Source: Pseudomonas sp. B21-040
GTDB lineage: Bacteria > Pseudomonadota > Gammaproteobacteria > Pseudomonadales > Pseudomonadaceae
Assembly: GCF_024748695.1 (NCBI RefSeq)
Contig: NZ_CP087176.1
Location: 4,705,501 to 4,769,500 of the forward strand
Direction: 5' to 3'
DNA: 64,000 bases
Shown: positions 53,432-61,547 of the stretch, in pieces
How positions within the stretch are numbered: position 1 is the first letter of the stretch
Layout: every line of letters begins with the position of its first letter
Program-made: the position numbers and the translations under genes
The notes under the pieces: model-generated
Database searches by the model: none
Told to the model about the DNA's origin: nothing
The model's input: only the letters and a program-made list of their open reading frames with translations

Positions 53432-55753
53432 ATGGATATCAAATTCACCCACCGGCTGTCATACAAGCAAGCCCGGCTGACTGTGCTGGTCGGTTTCATT
53501 CTGGGCACGCTGCTCAGCCTGCTGCAAATAGGCATCGATTATGCCAGCGAAGACGCCTCCATCAACCGCGAAATATTGTCTTTGCTGGAAATCAGCCACA
53601 ACCCAGCCTCACGCATCGCCTACAACATCGACGCCGAACTCGCCCAGGAACTGACCCTGGGCCTGATGCGCTCGCCGGCAATCATCGGCGCGAAACTGAC
53701 CGACAACAACAATGTCGTGCTCGCCAGCGTCAAGCGCCCGGGTCTGCAAAGCGGTTATCGAGTGATCAGCGACTTCCTGTTTGGGGCCAACCGGCAGTTC
53801 GAAGACCGCCTCTTTCTCGATCATCTGCCTGACGAATCCCTTGGGACCTTGCAACTTGAAGTCGATACCTATGCCTTCGGCAGCCGCTTCCTGCGTCGGG
53901 CCGAGGTGACGCTACTCAACGGTTTTGCGCGAAGCCTGATCCTGACAGGCATTCTTCTGGCGCTGTTCTACGTGATGCTGACCAAGCCCTTGGTGCGGGT
54001 TATTCGCGAACTCAGTGGCCGCGATCCGCGTAGCGCGCAGCCGACCTGGCTGGAATACCCGGCGGGGCATGAACACGACGAAATCGGTGTGTTGGTCAAA
54101 GTCGCCAACCAACAATTCGAAAACATCGCCACCGAAATCCAGCAACGACGCAACGCCGAAAACCGCCTGACCGACTACCTCAGTCAACTCGAAAACATCG
54201 TCTCGGCACGCACAGCGGAACTCAAGGCGATCAATGCCCGGCTCAGCCAATCCAATCAGGAACTGGAAACCGCTCGCACCACCGCCATCGAGATGGCAGA
54301 AGCACGCTCGGTATTTCTGGCCAACATGAGCCATGAAATTCGCACCCCCCTTAACGGCCTGTTGGGGATGATCGCGTTGTCGCTGGACGGTCCACTTACG
54401 GCCGAGCAACAGCAACAACTGTCGATTGCCCATGACTCGGGCAAAGTGCTGGTGGAACTGCTCAACGATATTCTCGACCTGTCCAAGTTCGATGCCGGTC
54501 AGCTGGAACTCGAACACATTCCGTTCGACCTTGGCGCGTTGGTCGAAGACACCGCCAACCTGCTGTCTCAGAATGCGGCGCCCAGTGTAGAGCTGACATG
54601 CCTGATCGAGCCGCAATTTCCGGCGCTGGTATTGGGGGACCCGACTCGCGTGCGGCAGATCGTCAGCAATCTGTTGTCCAACGCGCTCAAGTTCACCCGC
54701 TTCGGTCGGGTCGATTTACGCCTGTCCACGTTCGAAGACGGCGTCAGAATCGAAGTCTGCGACACCGGTATCGGGATCGCCCACGATGCCCAGGTCAAGA
54801 TCTTCCAGCCGTTTACCCAGGCAGGCGCAGGTATTACCCGACAGTTCGGCGGTACGGGACTGGGCCTGGCCCTCACCTATAACCTCTGCGAAGCCATGCA
54901 GGGACGTCTGAGCATCAGCTCGGAAGCCGGTTTCGGTAGCCAGTTCTGCGCCGACCTGCCGCTGCCCGTCCACACCCGCGCCGTATCTCCGGCACCGCTG
55001 CCCGGGAAGGTCATTGCGATCACCGCCGCCAGCAGCGGTCTGGCTGAACTGCTGAAAGCCCTGTTACCCGCCTGGGGGCTCGACTATCAACAGCGCTCCA
55101 TTGATGACTCGTTACTAGGGCTTGAGCCTGATGTACTGATCACCGACTGCCCCGAATGCCTGTTTGGCCTGCGCCCTACCCTTGCCGCGCCGATTCTGCT
55201 GGTGACCGCTTATGGCAACTTCATGCCCAGCGAACAGGTGAGCGCCCTCGCGCCGCTGCAGCAACAGGCACGTCCGCTGGCGCGCAATGCGCTATACCAG
55301 GCCTTGCAACGGGTTTTGTTTGCGCAAACCACGACAATCAACGGAGCGCGCACCGAAGCCCTTCCCCATCAGCGGCGCGGGCGCGTGTTGCTGGTCGAGG
55401 ACAACCCGGTCAATCAATTAGTGGCCAAGGGCATGCTCGGAAAACTCGGCTGCGAGGTCATCGTCGCCGCTCACGGCGCCGAAGCGCTGGATCAGCTTGA
55501 ATACAGCGATTTCGATCTGGTGTTGATGGACTGCAACATGCCGGTGATGGATGGCTACGAAGCCAGCCGGCAAATTCGCCACAGCGGACGCTGGCCACAA
55601 TTGCCCATCGTCGCGCTGACCGCCAACGCCATGTCCGAAGAACGCGAACGCTGCCGTGCGGCGGGCATGAGCGACTACCTGGCCAAACCCTTCCGCCGCG
55701 AAGAGCTGGCCGCCCTGCTCGATTTGTGGATTCCCACTACGACAGCGCTTTGA
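53432..55753 (+). CDS. sagS: Hybrid sensor kinase SagS-like
   Basis: A 773-aa (if started here) hybrid kinase. TM1 lies at about 16-37 (LTVLVGFILGTLLSLLQIGI), with a periplasmic sensor to about 165. TM2 (RSLILTGILLALFYVMLTKP) is followed by a HAMP/coiled coil. HisKA has H301 in FLANMSHEIRTPLNG, then HATPase_c, a degenerate middle receiver-like stretch and a C-terminal receiver with D700 in MDCNMPVMDGYEA. Starts at 53417 (GTG, better ribosome-binding site) and 53390 (ATG) are also possible. Downstream order ospR-gpx-msrB-alaA-htpX is as in P. aeruginosa, where SagS steers the planktonic-to-biofilm switch through HptB and BfiSR. Confidence 0.8.
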   Translation: MDIKFTHRLSYKQARLTVLVGFILGTLLSLLQIGIDYASEDASINREILSLLEISHNPASRIAYNIDAELAQELTLGLMRSPAIIGAKLTDNNNVVLASVKRPGLQSGYRVISDFLFGANRQFEDRLFLDHLPDESLGTLQLEVDTYAFGSRFLRRAEVTLLNGFARSLILTGILLALFYVMLTKPLVRVIRELSGRDPRSAQPTWLEYPAGHEHDEIGVLVKVANQQFENIATEIQQRRNAENRLTDYLSQLENIVSARTAELKAINARLSQSNQELETARTTAIEMAEARSVFLANMSHEIRTPLNGLLGMIALSLDGPLTAEQQQQLSIAHDSGKVLVELLNDILDLSKFDAGQLELEHIPFDLGALVEDTANLLSQNAAPSVELTCLIEPQFPALVLGDPTRVRQIVSNLLSNALKFTRFGRVDLRLSTFEDGVRIEVCDTGIGIAHDAQVKIFQPFTQAGAGITRQFGGTGLGLALTYNLCEAMQGRLSISSEAGFGSQFCADLPLPVHTRAVSPAPLPGKVIAITAASSGLAELLKALLPAWGLDYQQRSIDDSLLGLEPDVLITDCPECLFGLRPTLAAPILLVTAYGNFMPSEQVSALAPLQQQARPLARNALYQALQRVLFAQTTTINGARTEALPHQRRGRVLLVEDNPVNQLVAKGMLGKLGCEVIVAAHGAEALDQLEYSDFDLVLMDCNMPVMDGYEASRQIRHSGRWPQLPIVALTANAMSEERERCRAAGMSDYLAKPFRREELAALLDLWIPTTTAL

Positions 55754-56198
55754 TCTGCCCCAGCAAATGGTCAAGCCCCTCGCGCAGATCATTCAGGCGG
55801 TCCAGATCCACTCCGCTGTCACACAGCAGGCTCGCCTTGAGTGGGCCGACTTGATCACGCAATGCCTTGCCAGAAGGCGACAGACTCAGGTGCACCTCTC
55901 GCTCATCGCGGGCCGAACGTTGACGCTGCACCAGTTGCAGTTGCTCAAGACGTTTGAGTAACGGCGTCAAGGTGCCGGAATCCAGCGCCAGACGCTCGCC
56001 CAGCGCCTTGACCGTCGGTTGCTCGGGGGCAGCCTCCTGCCATTCCCACAACACCAGCATGGCCAGGTATTGCGGGTAAGTCAGGCCGAGCTGATCGAGC
56101 ATCGGCTTGTAGGCCCGGATCACCGCCCGGGACGCGGCGTACAGCTTGAAGCAGAGCTGGCTGTCCAGCTTCAACGAATCAACTGACACGCTGTTCAT
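55737..56198 (-). CDS. ospR: MarR-family thiol-based regulator OspR-like
   Basis: A 153-aa MarR-family repressor. A reactive cysteine sits in the N-terminal helix (LDSQLCFKLYAASRAVIRAY), the winged HTH is KALGERLALDSGTLTPLLKR, and the wing is LVQRQRSARDEREVHLSLSP. OspR in P. aeruginosa senses peroxides through cysteine oxidation and represses the adjacent glutathione peroxidase gene. Here it overlaps gpx by four bases and is the second gene of that unit. Its 3' end overlaps the sagS end by 17 bp on the other strand. Confidence 0.88.
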   Translation of the reverse strand: MNSVSVDSLKLDSQLCFKLYAASRAVIRAYKPMLDQLGLTYPQYLAMLVLWEWQEAAPEQPTVKALGERLALDSGTLTPLLKRLEQLQLVQRQRSARDEREVHLSLSPSGKALRDQVGPLKASLLCDSGVDLDRLNDLREGLDHLLGQIKALS

Positions 56199-56680
56199 TT
56201 GAGCAGAGCTTCAATCTCGCGGCTCAAGTCCTGCGGTTTGGTCGCCGGAGCAAAGCGCTTGACCAGCTGACCGTCCTTGCCGATCAGGAACTTGGTGAAG
56301 TTCCACTTGATGCCCTGCGAACCCAGCACCCCCGGAGCACGTTTTTTCAGTTGAACGAACAACGGATGGGCGCCTGCACCGTTGACTTCAATCTTCTTGA
56401 ACAGCGGGAAGCTGACACCAAAGTTCAACTCACAAAATTCGGAAATCGCCTCTTCGTTGCCTGGCTCCTGTTTACGGAACTGGTTGCACGGAAAACCAAG
56501 GACGACCAGCCCCTGGTCCTTGTAGGTTTGCCATAACTCTTCCAGCCCTTTGTATTGCGGAGTGAAGCCGCACTTGCTCGCCGTATTTACCACCAGCACT
56601 GCTTTACCGGCGAAATCAGCCAGGGTCTTTTGTTCACCCTTGATGGTGGTGCAAGGGATGTTCAGCAGGTTGTCGCTCAT
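56195..56680 (-). CDS. gpx: Glutathione peroxidase-family peroxidase
   Basis: A 161-aa thioredoxin-fold peroxidase. The peroxidatic cysteine is C37 in NTASKCGFTPQYKGLEEL, with glutamine and tryptophan of the catalytic tetrad in GFPCNQFRKQEPG and GIKWNFTKFLI. The second cysteine in FPCNQF is common. Bacterial enzymes of this kind often use thioredoxin rather than glutathione. It is first in the gpx-ospR unit behind a promoter with overlapping palindromes. Confidence 0.93.
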   Translation of the reverse strand: MSDNLLNIPCTTIKGEQKTLADFAGKAVLVVNTASKCGFTPQYKGLEELWQTYKDQGLVVLGFPCNQFRKQEPGNEEAISEFCELNFGVSFPLFKKIEVNGAGAHPLFVQLKKRAPGVLGSQGIKWNFTKFLIGKDGQLVKRFAPATKPQDLSREIEALLK

Positions 56681-56713
56681 GGTTTCTGACTCTGTATGGG
56701 ATAGATTGAGACA

Positions 56714-56744
56714 AACATAGCGAGCAATTGAATTGTGTGCAATT
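56714..56744 (-). promoter_or_regulatory. gpx-ospR promoter with OspR-type palindromes
   Basis: On the minus strand TTGCAC (56742-56737) and TATGTT (56719-56714) form -35 and -10 hexamers with 17-bp spacing. The overlapping palindromes CAATT-G-AATTG (56725-56735) and AATTG-TGTG-CAATT (56731-56744) cover the -35 and spacer, in keeping with MarR/OhrR-type repression. Confidence 0.65.
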
Positions 56745-56769
56745 TAATAAATCAATGGGAGCACGAAAA

Positions 56770-56843
56770 CCCTGTAGGAGCACGGCTTGCCGGCGATGGC
56801 GTCCTTGAGATTGCCATCGCCGGCAAGCCGTGCTCCTACAGGG
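56770..56843. repeat. REP-type perfect inverted repeat between gpx and msrB
   Basis: Two perfect 31-bp arms (56770-56800 and 56813-56843) are separated by 12 bp. They contain the REP-like core CGGCTTGCCGGCGATGGC and TGTAGGAGC ends. Placed 7 bp after the msrB stop, it is both a REPIN and a likely terminator for msrB. Confidence 0.9.
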
Positions 56844-56849
56844 CTCACA

Positions 56850-57245
56850 TTATTCGCGCGGCACCAGGTCCAGGCACACCGAGTTGATGCAATAACGCAG
56901 GCCGGTCGGCGGCGGGCCATCCGGGAATACGTGCCCCAAGTGCGCATCGCATTTGGCGCAGACCACCTCGGTGCGGATCATGCCGTGGCTGACATCGCGG
57001 ATTTCGGTCATCGCGCTGTCGCCAATCGGCGCGTAGAAGCTCGGCCAGCCGCAGCCAGAGTCAAACTTGGTCCTGGAGTCGAACAGCGGCTCGTTACAGC
57101 AGATGCAGTGGTAGACACCGTCAGTTTTGGTTGCGTTGTATTTGCCCGAGAACGGTCGCTCGGTGCCTTTGAGACGGCACACGTTGTACTGCTCTGGATC
57201 GAGCATTGCTCTCCATTCTTCCAGGGTTTTTTCCAACTTTTCCAT
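56850..57245 (-). CDS. msrB: Peptide methionine-(R)-S-oxide reductase MsrB
   Basis: A 131-aa reductase of methionine-(R)-sulfoxide in proteins. Zinc ligands are C47/C50 (YHCICC) and C96/C99 (VCAKCD), the resolving cysteine is C65 in DSGCGWPSF, and the catalytic cysteine is C119 in LRYCINS. GTG-ATG-ATG starts lie in tandem; GAGGTG fits the last ATG best. In E. coli and Pseudomonas it works with thioredoxin. It lies upstream of gpx on the same strand but is separated from it by the repeat and the gpx promoter. Confidence 0.94.
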   Translation of the reverse strand: MEKLEKTLEEWRAMLDPEQYNVCRLKGTERPFSGKYNATKTDGVYHCICCNEPLFDSRTKFDSGCGWPSFYAPIGDSAMTEIRDVSHGMIRTEVVCAKCDAHLGHVFPDGPPPTGLRYCINSVCLDLVPRE

Positions 57246-57471
57246 CATCACACCTCAGCAGCTGAAAAAGCCCGATCTGTACCTTTTCCACGGATCGGGC
57301 GGCACGTATGATTGCGCCTCGTCAAACGCCAGTCTGGCAGCCAGACCACGCGCATTCAAACGGATTTATGAGTGCCGCCACTGAAGGCGTCAGGCCTGTG
57401 TGAATACGCAGGATTCCCAGCACGGTTGTTCATACGCCGCCTGGATCGTTCATTTTCGGGAACACATCGCC

Positions 57472-58683
57472 ATGCAGGTCAGCAAATCGAACAAGCTCGC
57501 CAACGTCTGCTACGACATTCGCGGCCCAGTGCTCAAGCACGCCAAACGCCTGGAGGAGGAAGGTCATCGCATCCTCAAGCTGAACATCGGCAACCCGGCA
57601 CCGTTTGGTTTCGAAGCGCCGGATGAAATCCTTCAGGACGTAATCCGCAATCTGCCGACGGCCCAGGGCTACAGCGACTCCAAGGGCCTGTTCAGTGCGC
57701 GCAAGGCCGTGATGCAGTACTACCAGCAAAAGCAGGTGGAAGGCGTCGGCATCGAAGACATCTACCTGGGCAACGGCGTTTCCGAACTGATCGTGATGTC
57801 GATGCAGGCCCTGCTCAACAATGGCGACGAAGTACTGGTGCCGGCCCCGGACTATCCGCTGTGGACGGCCGCGGTCAGCCTGTCGGGTGGCAACCCGGTG
57901 CATTACCTGTGCGACGAGCAAGCCAACTGGTGGCCGGACCTGGCCGACATCAAGGCCAAGATCACGCCGAACACCAAGGCCCTGGTGATCATCAACCCGA
58001 ACAACCCGACCGGCGCCGTCTATTCCAAGGAAGTCCTGCTGGGCATGCTGGAACTGGCCCGCCAGCACAACCTGGTGGTGTTCTCCGACGAAATCTACGA
58101 CAAGATCCTGTACGACGATGCCGTGCACATTTGCACCGCCTCCCTGGCTCCGGACCTGCTGTGCCTGACGTTCAATGGTCTGTCCAAGTCCTATCGCGTG
58201 GCGGGCTTCCGTTCCGGCTGGATCGCCATCTCCGGCCCGAAACACCACGCCCAAAGCTACATCGAAGGCATCGACATGCTGGCGAACATGCGCCTGTGTG
58301 CCAACGTGCCGAGCCAGCACGCGATCCAGACCGCATTGGGCGGCTACCAGAGCATCAATGATCTGGTACTGCCACAGGGCCGCTTGCTGGAACAGCGCAA
58401 TCGCACCTGGGAACTGCTCAACGACATTCCGGGCGTGAGCTGCGTCAAGCCGATGGGCGCGCTGTATGCGTTCCCGCGGATCGACCCGAAAGTCTGCCCG
58501 ATCCACAACGATGAGAAGTTCGTCCTCGACCTGCTGCTCTCCGAGAAGCTGTTGATTGTTCAGGGCACGGCCTTCAATTGGCCTTGGCCGGACCACTTCC
58601 GTGTGGTGACCCTGCCGCGAGTGGATGAGCTGGAGATGGCCATCGGACGTATCGGCGGCTTCCTCAAGACCTATCGCCAGTAA
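57472..58683 (+). CDS. alaA: Alanine aminotransferase AlaA-type
   Basis: A 403-aa fold-type I PLP aminotransferase very close to E. coli AlaA throughout: NVCYDIRGPVLKHAKRLEEE, LNIGNPAPFGFEAPDEILQD, LPTAQGYSDSKGLFSARKAV, PAPDYPLWTAAVSLSGG, IINPNNPTGAVYS, the PLP lysine in FNGLSKSYRVAGFRSGW, and FNWPWPDHFRVVTLPRVDE. It interconverts pyruvate and alanine with glutamate. The start is the methionine that matches the family; the longer in-frame extension is unsupported. It is divergent from msrB. Confidence 0.93.
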   Translation: MQVSKSNKLANVCYDIRGPVLKHAKRLEEEGHRILKLNIGNPAPFGFEAPDEILQDVIRNLPTAQGYSDSKGLFSARKAVMQYYQQKQVEGVGIEDIYLGNGVSELIVMSMQALLNNGDEVLVPAPDYPLWTAAVSLSGGNPVHYLCDEQANWWPDLADIKAKITPNTKALVIINPNNPTGAVYSKEVLLGMLELARQHNLVVFSDEIYDKILYDDAVHICTASLAPDLLCLTFNGLSKSYRVAGFRSGWIAISGPKHHAQSYIEGIDMLANMRLCANVPSQHAIQTALGGYQSINDLVLPQGRLLEQRNRTWELLNDIPGVSCVKPMGALYAFPRIDPKVCPIHNDEKFVLDLLLSEKLLIVQGTAFNWPWPDHFRVVTLPRVDELEMAIGRIGGFLKTYRQ

Positions 58684-59000
58684 GCGGCGGGTCTACGTGC
58701 GACTTTGGGTTAAAGTCGCACGTTGATTGATTCAGCAACATATCTGCTGTCCCGGCCGGCTTTCACCACTCGAACCGACGGCTGATGACACACCTCCCGC
58801 TCTCGCCTAACAATGGCGGGGGTAGCGACTGCATTAGGCCTACAAAAATCTCCTGCAAAAAAGTCGGAAAAGCCCTGCAACTGACTAAAGTGTTGATGTA
58901 GGACACAGTTTGAAATAGTCACCCGGTTGAATAGCCCGGTGCATCACCTTATATACCCCGCAGTACGCTACATCTTTAGCACGAGGAGACTTCTACAACC
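58684..59000. other. Gene-free region between alaA and htpX
   Basis: 317 bp. It holds a hairpin CGTGCGACTTT/AAAGTCGCACG (58696-58722) just after alaA, a possible weak terminator without a strong T-run, and the htpX promoter near 58927-58955. No gene is credible. Confidence 0.5.
58927..58955 (+). promoter_or_regulatory. htpX promoter
   Basis: TTGAAT (58927-58932) and TATATA (58950-58955) are separated by 17 bp, a good sigma-70 match about 45 bp before the htpX ATG. I do not see a convincing heat-shock sigma-32 pair. Confidence 0.6.
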
Positions 59001-59891
59001 ATGATGCGCATCCTGCTGTTTTTGGCCACTAACCTGGCGGTCGTGCTGATTGCCAGCATCACCCTGAGCCTTTTTGGCTTCAACGGGTTCATGGCGGCCA
59101 ACGGGGTTGATCTGAACCTCAATCAGCTGCTGATTTTCTGTGCGGTCTTTGGTTTTGCCGGTTCGCTGTTCTCGCTGTTCATCTCCAAGTGGATGGCGAA
59201 GATGAGCACCAGCACCCAGATCATCACCCAGCCGCGCACCCGTCACGAGCAATGGCTGCTGCAAACCGTCGAGCAATTGTCCCGGGAAGCCGGGATCAAG
59301 ATGCCTGAAGTCGGGATTTTCCCGGCCTATGAGGCGAACGCTTTCGCCACGGGCTGGAACAAGAACGACGCACTGGTCGCGGTCAGCCAGGGGTTACTGG
59401 AGCGTTTCTCGCCCGATGAAGTGAAAGCCGTTCTGGCCCACGAAATTGGCCACGTGGCCAACGGCGACATGGTCACCCTGGCGTTGATTCAGGGCGTGGT
59501 GAACACCTTCGTAATGTTCTTCGCACGGATCATCGGCAACTTTGTCGACAAGGTGATCTTCAAGAACGAAGAAGGCCAAGGCATTGCCTACTACGTGGCA
59601 ACCATCTTCGCCGAACTGGTCCTGGGCATTCTGGCCAGCTCCATCGTCATGTGGTTCTCGCGCAAGCGTGAATTCCGTGCCGACGAAGCCGGTGCACGCC
59701 TGGCCGGTACTGCCGCGATGATCGGCGCCCTGCAACGCCTGCGCGCCGAACAGGGCCTGCCGGTGCACATGCCGGACACCCTGAACGCCTTCGGCATCAA
59801 CGGTGGCATCAAACAAGGGTTCGCCCGGATGTTCATGAGCCACCCACCGCTGGAAGAACGTATCAACGCCCTGCATCGTCTTCAGCGCTGA
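59001..59891 (+). CDS. htpX: Membrane-bound zinc protease HtpX
   Basis: A 296-aa M48B metalloprotease. Two N-terminal transmembrane helices ([20 protein letters not shown] and [20 protein letters not shown]) are followed by the catalytic HEIGH motif in [14 protein letters not shown]. Two further helices come next, then the downstream glutamate region [16 protein letters not shown] and [13 protein letters not shown]. HtpX removes misfolded membrane proteins with FtsH. GAGGAG lies upstream of the ATG at about 12 bp. A strong terminator follows. Confidence 0.95.
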   Translation: MMRILLFLATNLAVVLIASITLSLFGFNGFMAANGVDLNLNQLLIFCAVFGFAGSLFSLFISKWMAKMSTSTQIITQPRTRHEQWLLQTVEQLSREAGIKMPEVGIFPAYEANAFATGWNKNDALVAVSQGLLERFSPDEVKAVLAHEIGHVANGDMVTLALIQGVVNTFVMFFARIIGNFVDKVIFKNEEGQGIAYYVATIFAELVLGILASSIVMWFSRKREFRADEAGARLAGTAAMIGALQRLRAEQGLPVHMPDTLNAFGINGGIKQGFARMFMSHPPLEERINALHRLQR

Positions 59892-59906
59892 TCGTTCAGC
59901 AATAAA

Positions 59907-59938
59907 ACAAGGCCCGCAGAAATGCGGGCCTTTTTTTT
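59907..59938 (+). terminator. Intrinsic terminator after htpX (and facing tpm)
   Basis: Stem AAGGCCCGCA (59909-59918) / TGCGGGCCTT (59923-59932), GAAA loop and a run of eight T. It is bidirectional because A precedes the stem. Confidence 0.95.
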
Positions 59939-59940
59939 GT

Positions 59941-60606
59941 CTATTTTATTCCTCGACTGGACACTCGATACACCCGCTCTTCAAGTCGAGTGACACCTGC
60001 CTCGAGAAACTTCCCGCTCTCACTCAACACGTCCTGATCTTCCAGAATCTTCAGTTTCCACGATCCGCCCAATAAGCGCTGCACTTCGTCATCCAGCACA
60101 GCAAACGGGGGGCCGTCCATTTGCGCCTGGTCGTAATCCAGGGTGATCAACAACCCCTGAGACTCCTTCGGCAAAATCCGGTTCAGGTGAGCGGCATACT
60201 GCTCGCGCATTGCCGGCGGCAGTGCAATCAACGCGGCACGATCATACAACGCGCTGCAGTCAGCAACGTCGCCGGCGGTCAATGCGAAGAAATCACCGCA
60301 CCAGACCTCGATCGAACCAGCCCGATAGACAGTGAAGGGGCCTTGATCGCTGACGTCCGGATCTAATTGATGCTCGCGAAAAAAGTCTTCCACCGCCTTT
60401 TCGGACAACTCAATGCCCAACACCTCGTGACCGCATTTTCCCAGCCACAACAGATCCAGACTTTTCCCACACAGTGGCACCAATACGCGCACGCCCTCTT
60501 CCAGGCGCAATTGCGGCCAGTGCCGCTGCAGATAAGGATTCACTTCCGGCAGATGAAAGCCGATCTGATTCGTCGTCCACCGCTTGTGCCAAAACTCCGG
60601 CTGCAT
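59941..60606 (-). CDS. tpm: Thiopurine S-methyltransferase
   Basis: A 221-aa SAM-dependent methyltransferase. The N-terminal [20 protein letters not shown] and the SAM-binding block [20 protein letters not shown] with [16 protein letters not shown] are distinctive, followed by [17 protein letters not shown]. Pseudomonas enzymes of this type methylate thiopurines and also selenium or tellurium compounds (tellurite tolerance). The start at 60606 matches the family; an earlier in-frame methionine is ignored. It is divergent from the dioxygenase gene. Confidence 0.92.
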   Translation of the reverse strand: MQPEFWHKRWTTNQIGFHLPEVNPYLQRHWPQLRLEEGVRVLVPLCGKSLDLLWLGKCGHEVLGIELSEKAVEDFFREHQLDPDVSDQGPFTVYRAGSIEVWCGDFFALTAGDVADCSALYDRAALIALPPAMREQYAAHLNRILPKESQGLLITLDYDQAQMDGPPFAVLDDEVQRLLGGSWKLKILEDQDVLSESGKFLEAGVTRLEERVYRVSSRGIK

Positions 60607-60708
60607 AATTAATCCCAAAAATTCGATCAAAAGACGCTAAAACTTATATTAGATTTAGATCAATGATCTGACTGAAGATGGAGCCATCTTACTCTCAGGA
60701 GCTGATTC

Positions 60709-61476
60709 ATGTTCCCCAGCCTGTACATTTCCCACGGCTCCCCCATGCTGGCCCTGAAACCCGGCGCCAGCGGGCCAGCCCTTGCGCGCCTGGCCGCAGA
60801 ATTGCCGAAACCCAAGGCTATCGTTATTGTTTCCGCGCACTGGGAAAGCCACGAACTGCTGGTGAGCGGCCATCCACAACCGGAAACCTGGCACGACTTC
60901 GGTGGCTTCCCACAGGCGCTGTTCGACGTTCAATACCCGGCCCCCGGAAATCCTCAATTGGCAGCGGACATCGTCGAATTGCTGAAGGCCGCCGACCTGC
61001 CGGCGCGCATCGATACCAAGCGCCCCTTCGACCACGGAGCGTGGGTGCCTTTGACCTTGATGTACCCGCAAGCCGATATCCCGGTGGTGCAAGTCTCATT
61101 GCCCACCCGTGGCGGCCCTGCCCTGCAAACCCGTGTTGGCCACGCGCTGGCCAGCCTGCGTGAACACGGCGTGCTGCTGATCGGCTCCGGAAGCATCACC
61201 CATAACCTGCGCGAACTGGATTGGCAGGCCGGCCCGGAAAGCGTCGAGCCCTGGGCCAAGGCATTTCGCGACTGGATCGTAGAGAAACTGGCCGCCAACG
61301 ACGAAACGGCCCTGCACGATTATCGCCAGCAAGCGCCAAACGCAGTGCGCAACCACCCTAGCGACGAGCATTTACTGCCACTGTATTTCGCCCGCAGTGC
61401 CGGGGGCGAGTTCAGCGTTGCTCACCAGGGTTTCACCATGGGGGCGCTGGGCATGGACATTTATCGCTTCGGCTGA
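60709..61476 (+). CDS. ygiD: Class III extradiol ring-cleavage dioxygenase (YgiD/DODA type)
   Basis: A 255-aa LigB-fold dioxygenase. Metal ligands are expected in LYISHGSPMLAL (His), VSAHWESHELLV (His) and PFDHGAWVPLTLMYP (His/Asp), and HNLRELDW lies near the C-terminal part. The YgiD/4,5-DOPA dioxygenase family has about 260 residues and acts on catechol-like substrates; the natural substrate here is unknown. An intrinsic terminator follows. Confidence 0.88.
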   Translation: MFPSLYISHGSPMLALKPGASGPALARLAAELPKPKAIVIVSAHWESHELLVSGHPQPETWHDFGGFPQALFDVQYPAPGNPQLAADIVELLKAADLPARIDTKRPFDHGAWVPLTLMYPQADIPVVQVSLPTRGGPALQTRVGHALASLREHGVLLIGSGSITHNLRELDWQAGPESVEPWAKAFRDWIVEKLAANDETALHDYRQQAPNAVRNHPSDEHLLPLYFARSAGGEFSVAHQGFTMGALGMDIYRFG

Positions 61477-61486
61477 TCACGCAGGC

Positions 61487-61519
61487 AAAAAAAATCCCCG
61501 AACCAGTCGGGGATTTTTT
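61487..61519. terminator. Bidirectional terminator between ygiD and deaD
   Basis: Stem ATCCCCGA (61494-61501) / TCGGGGAT (61507-61514), with A-run before and T-run after. It separates convergent genes. Confidence 0.93.
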
Positions 61520-61547
61520 ATGTGCGATCAATCAGCTCAAGAGCGGA

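Noticed and set aside
57430..58596. 388-codon minus-strand ORF over alaA
   Set aside because: Antisense shadow; the sense frame matches AlaA along its whole length.
58927..58955. Heat-shock sigma-32 promoter for htpX
   Set aside because: The sequence fits an ordinary sigma-70 promoter better; no CTTGAAA/CCCCAT pair with proper spacing.
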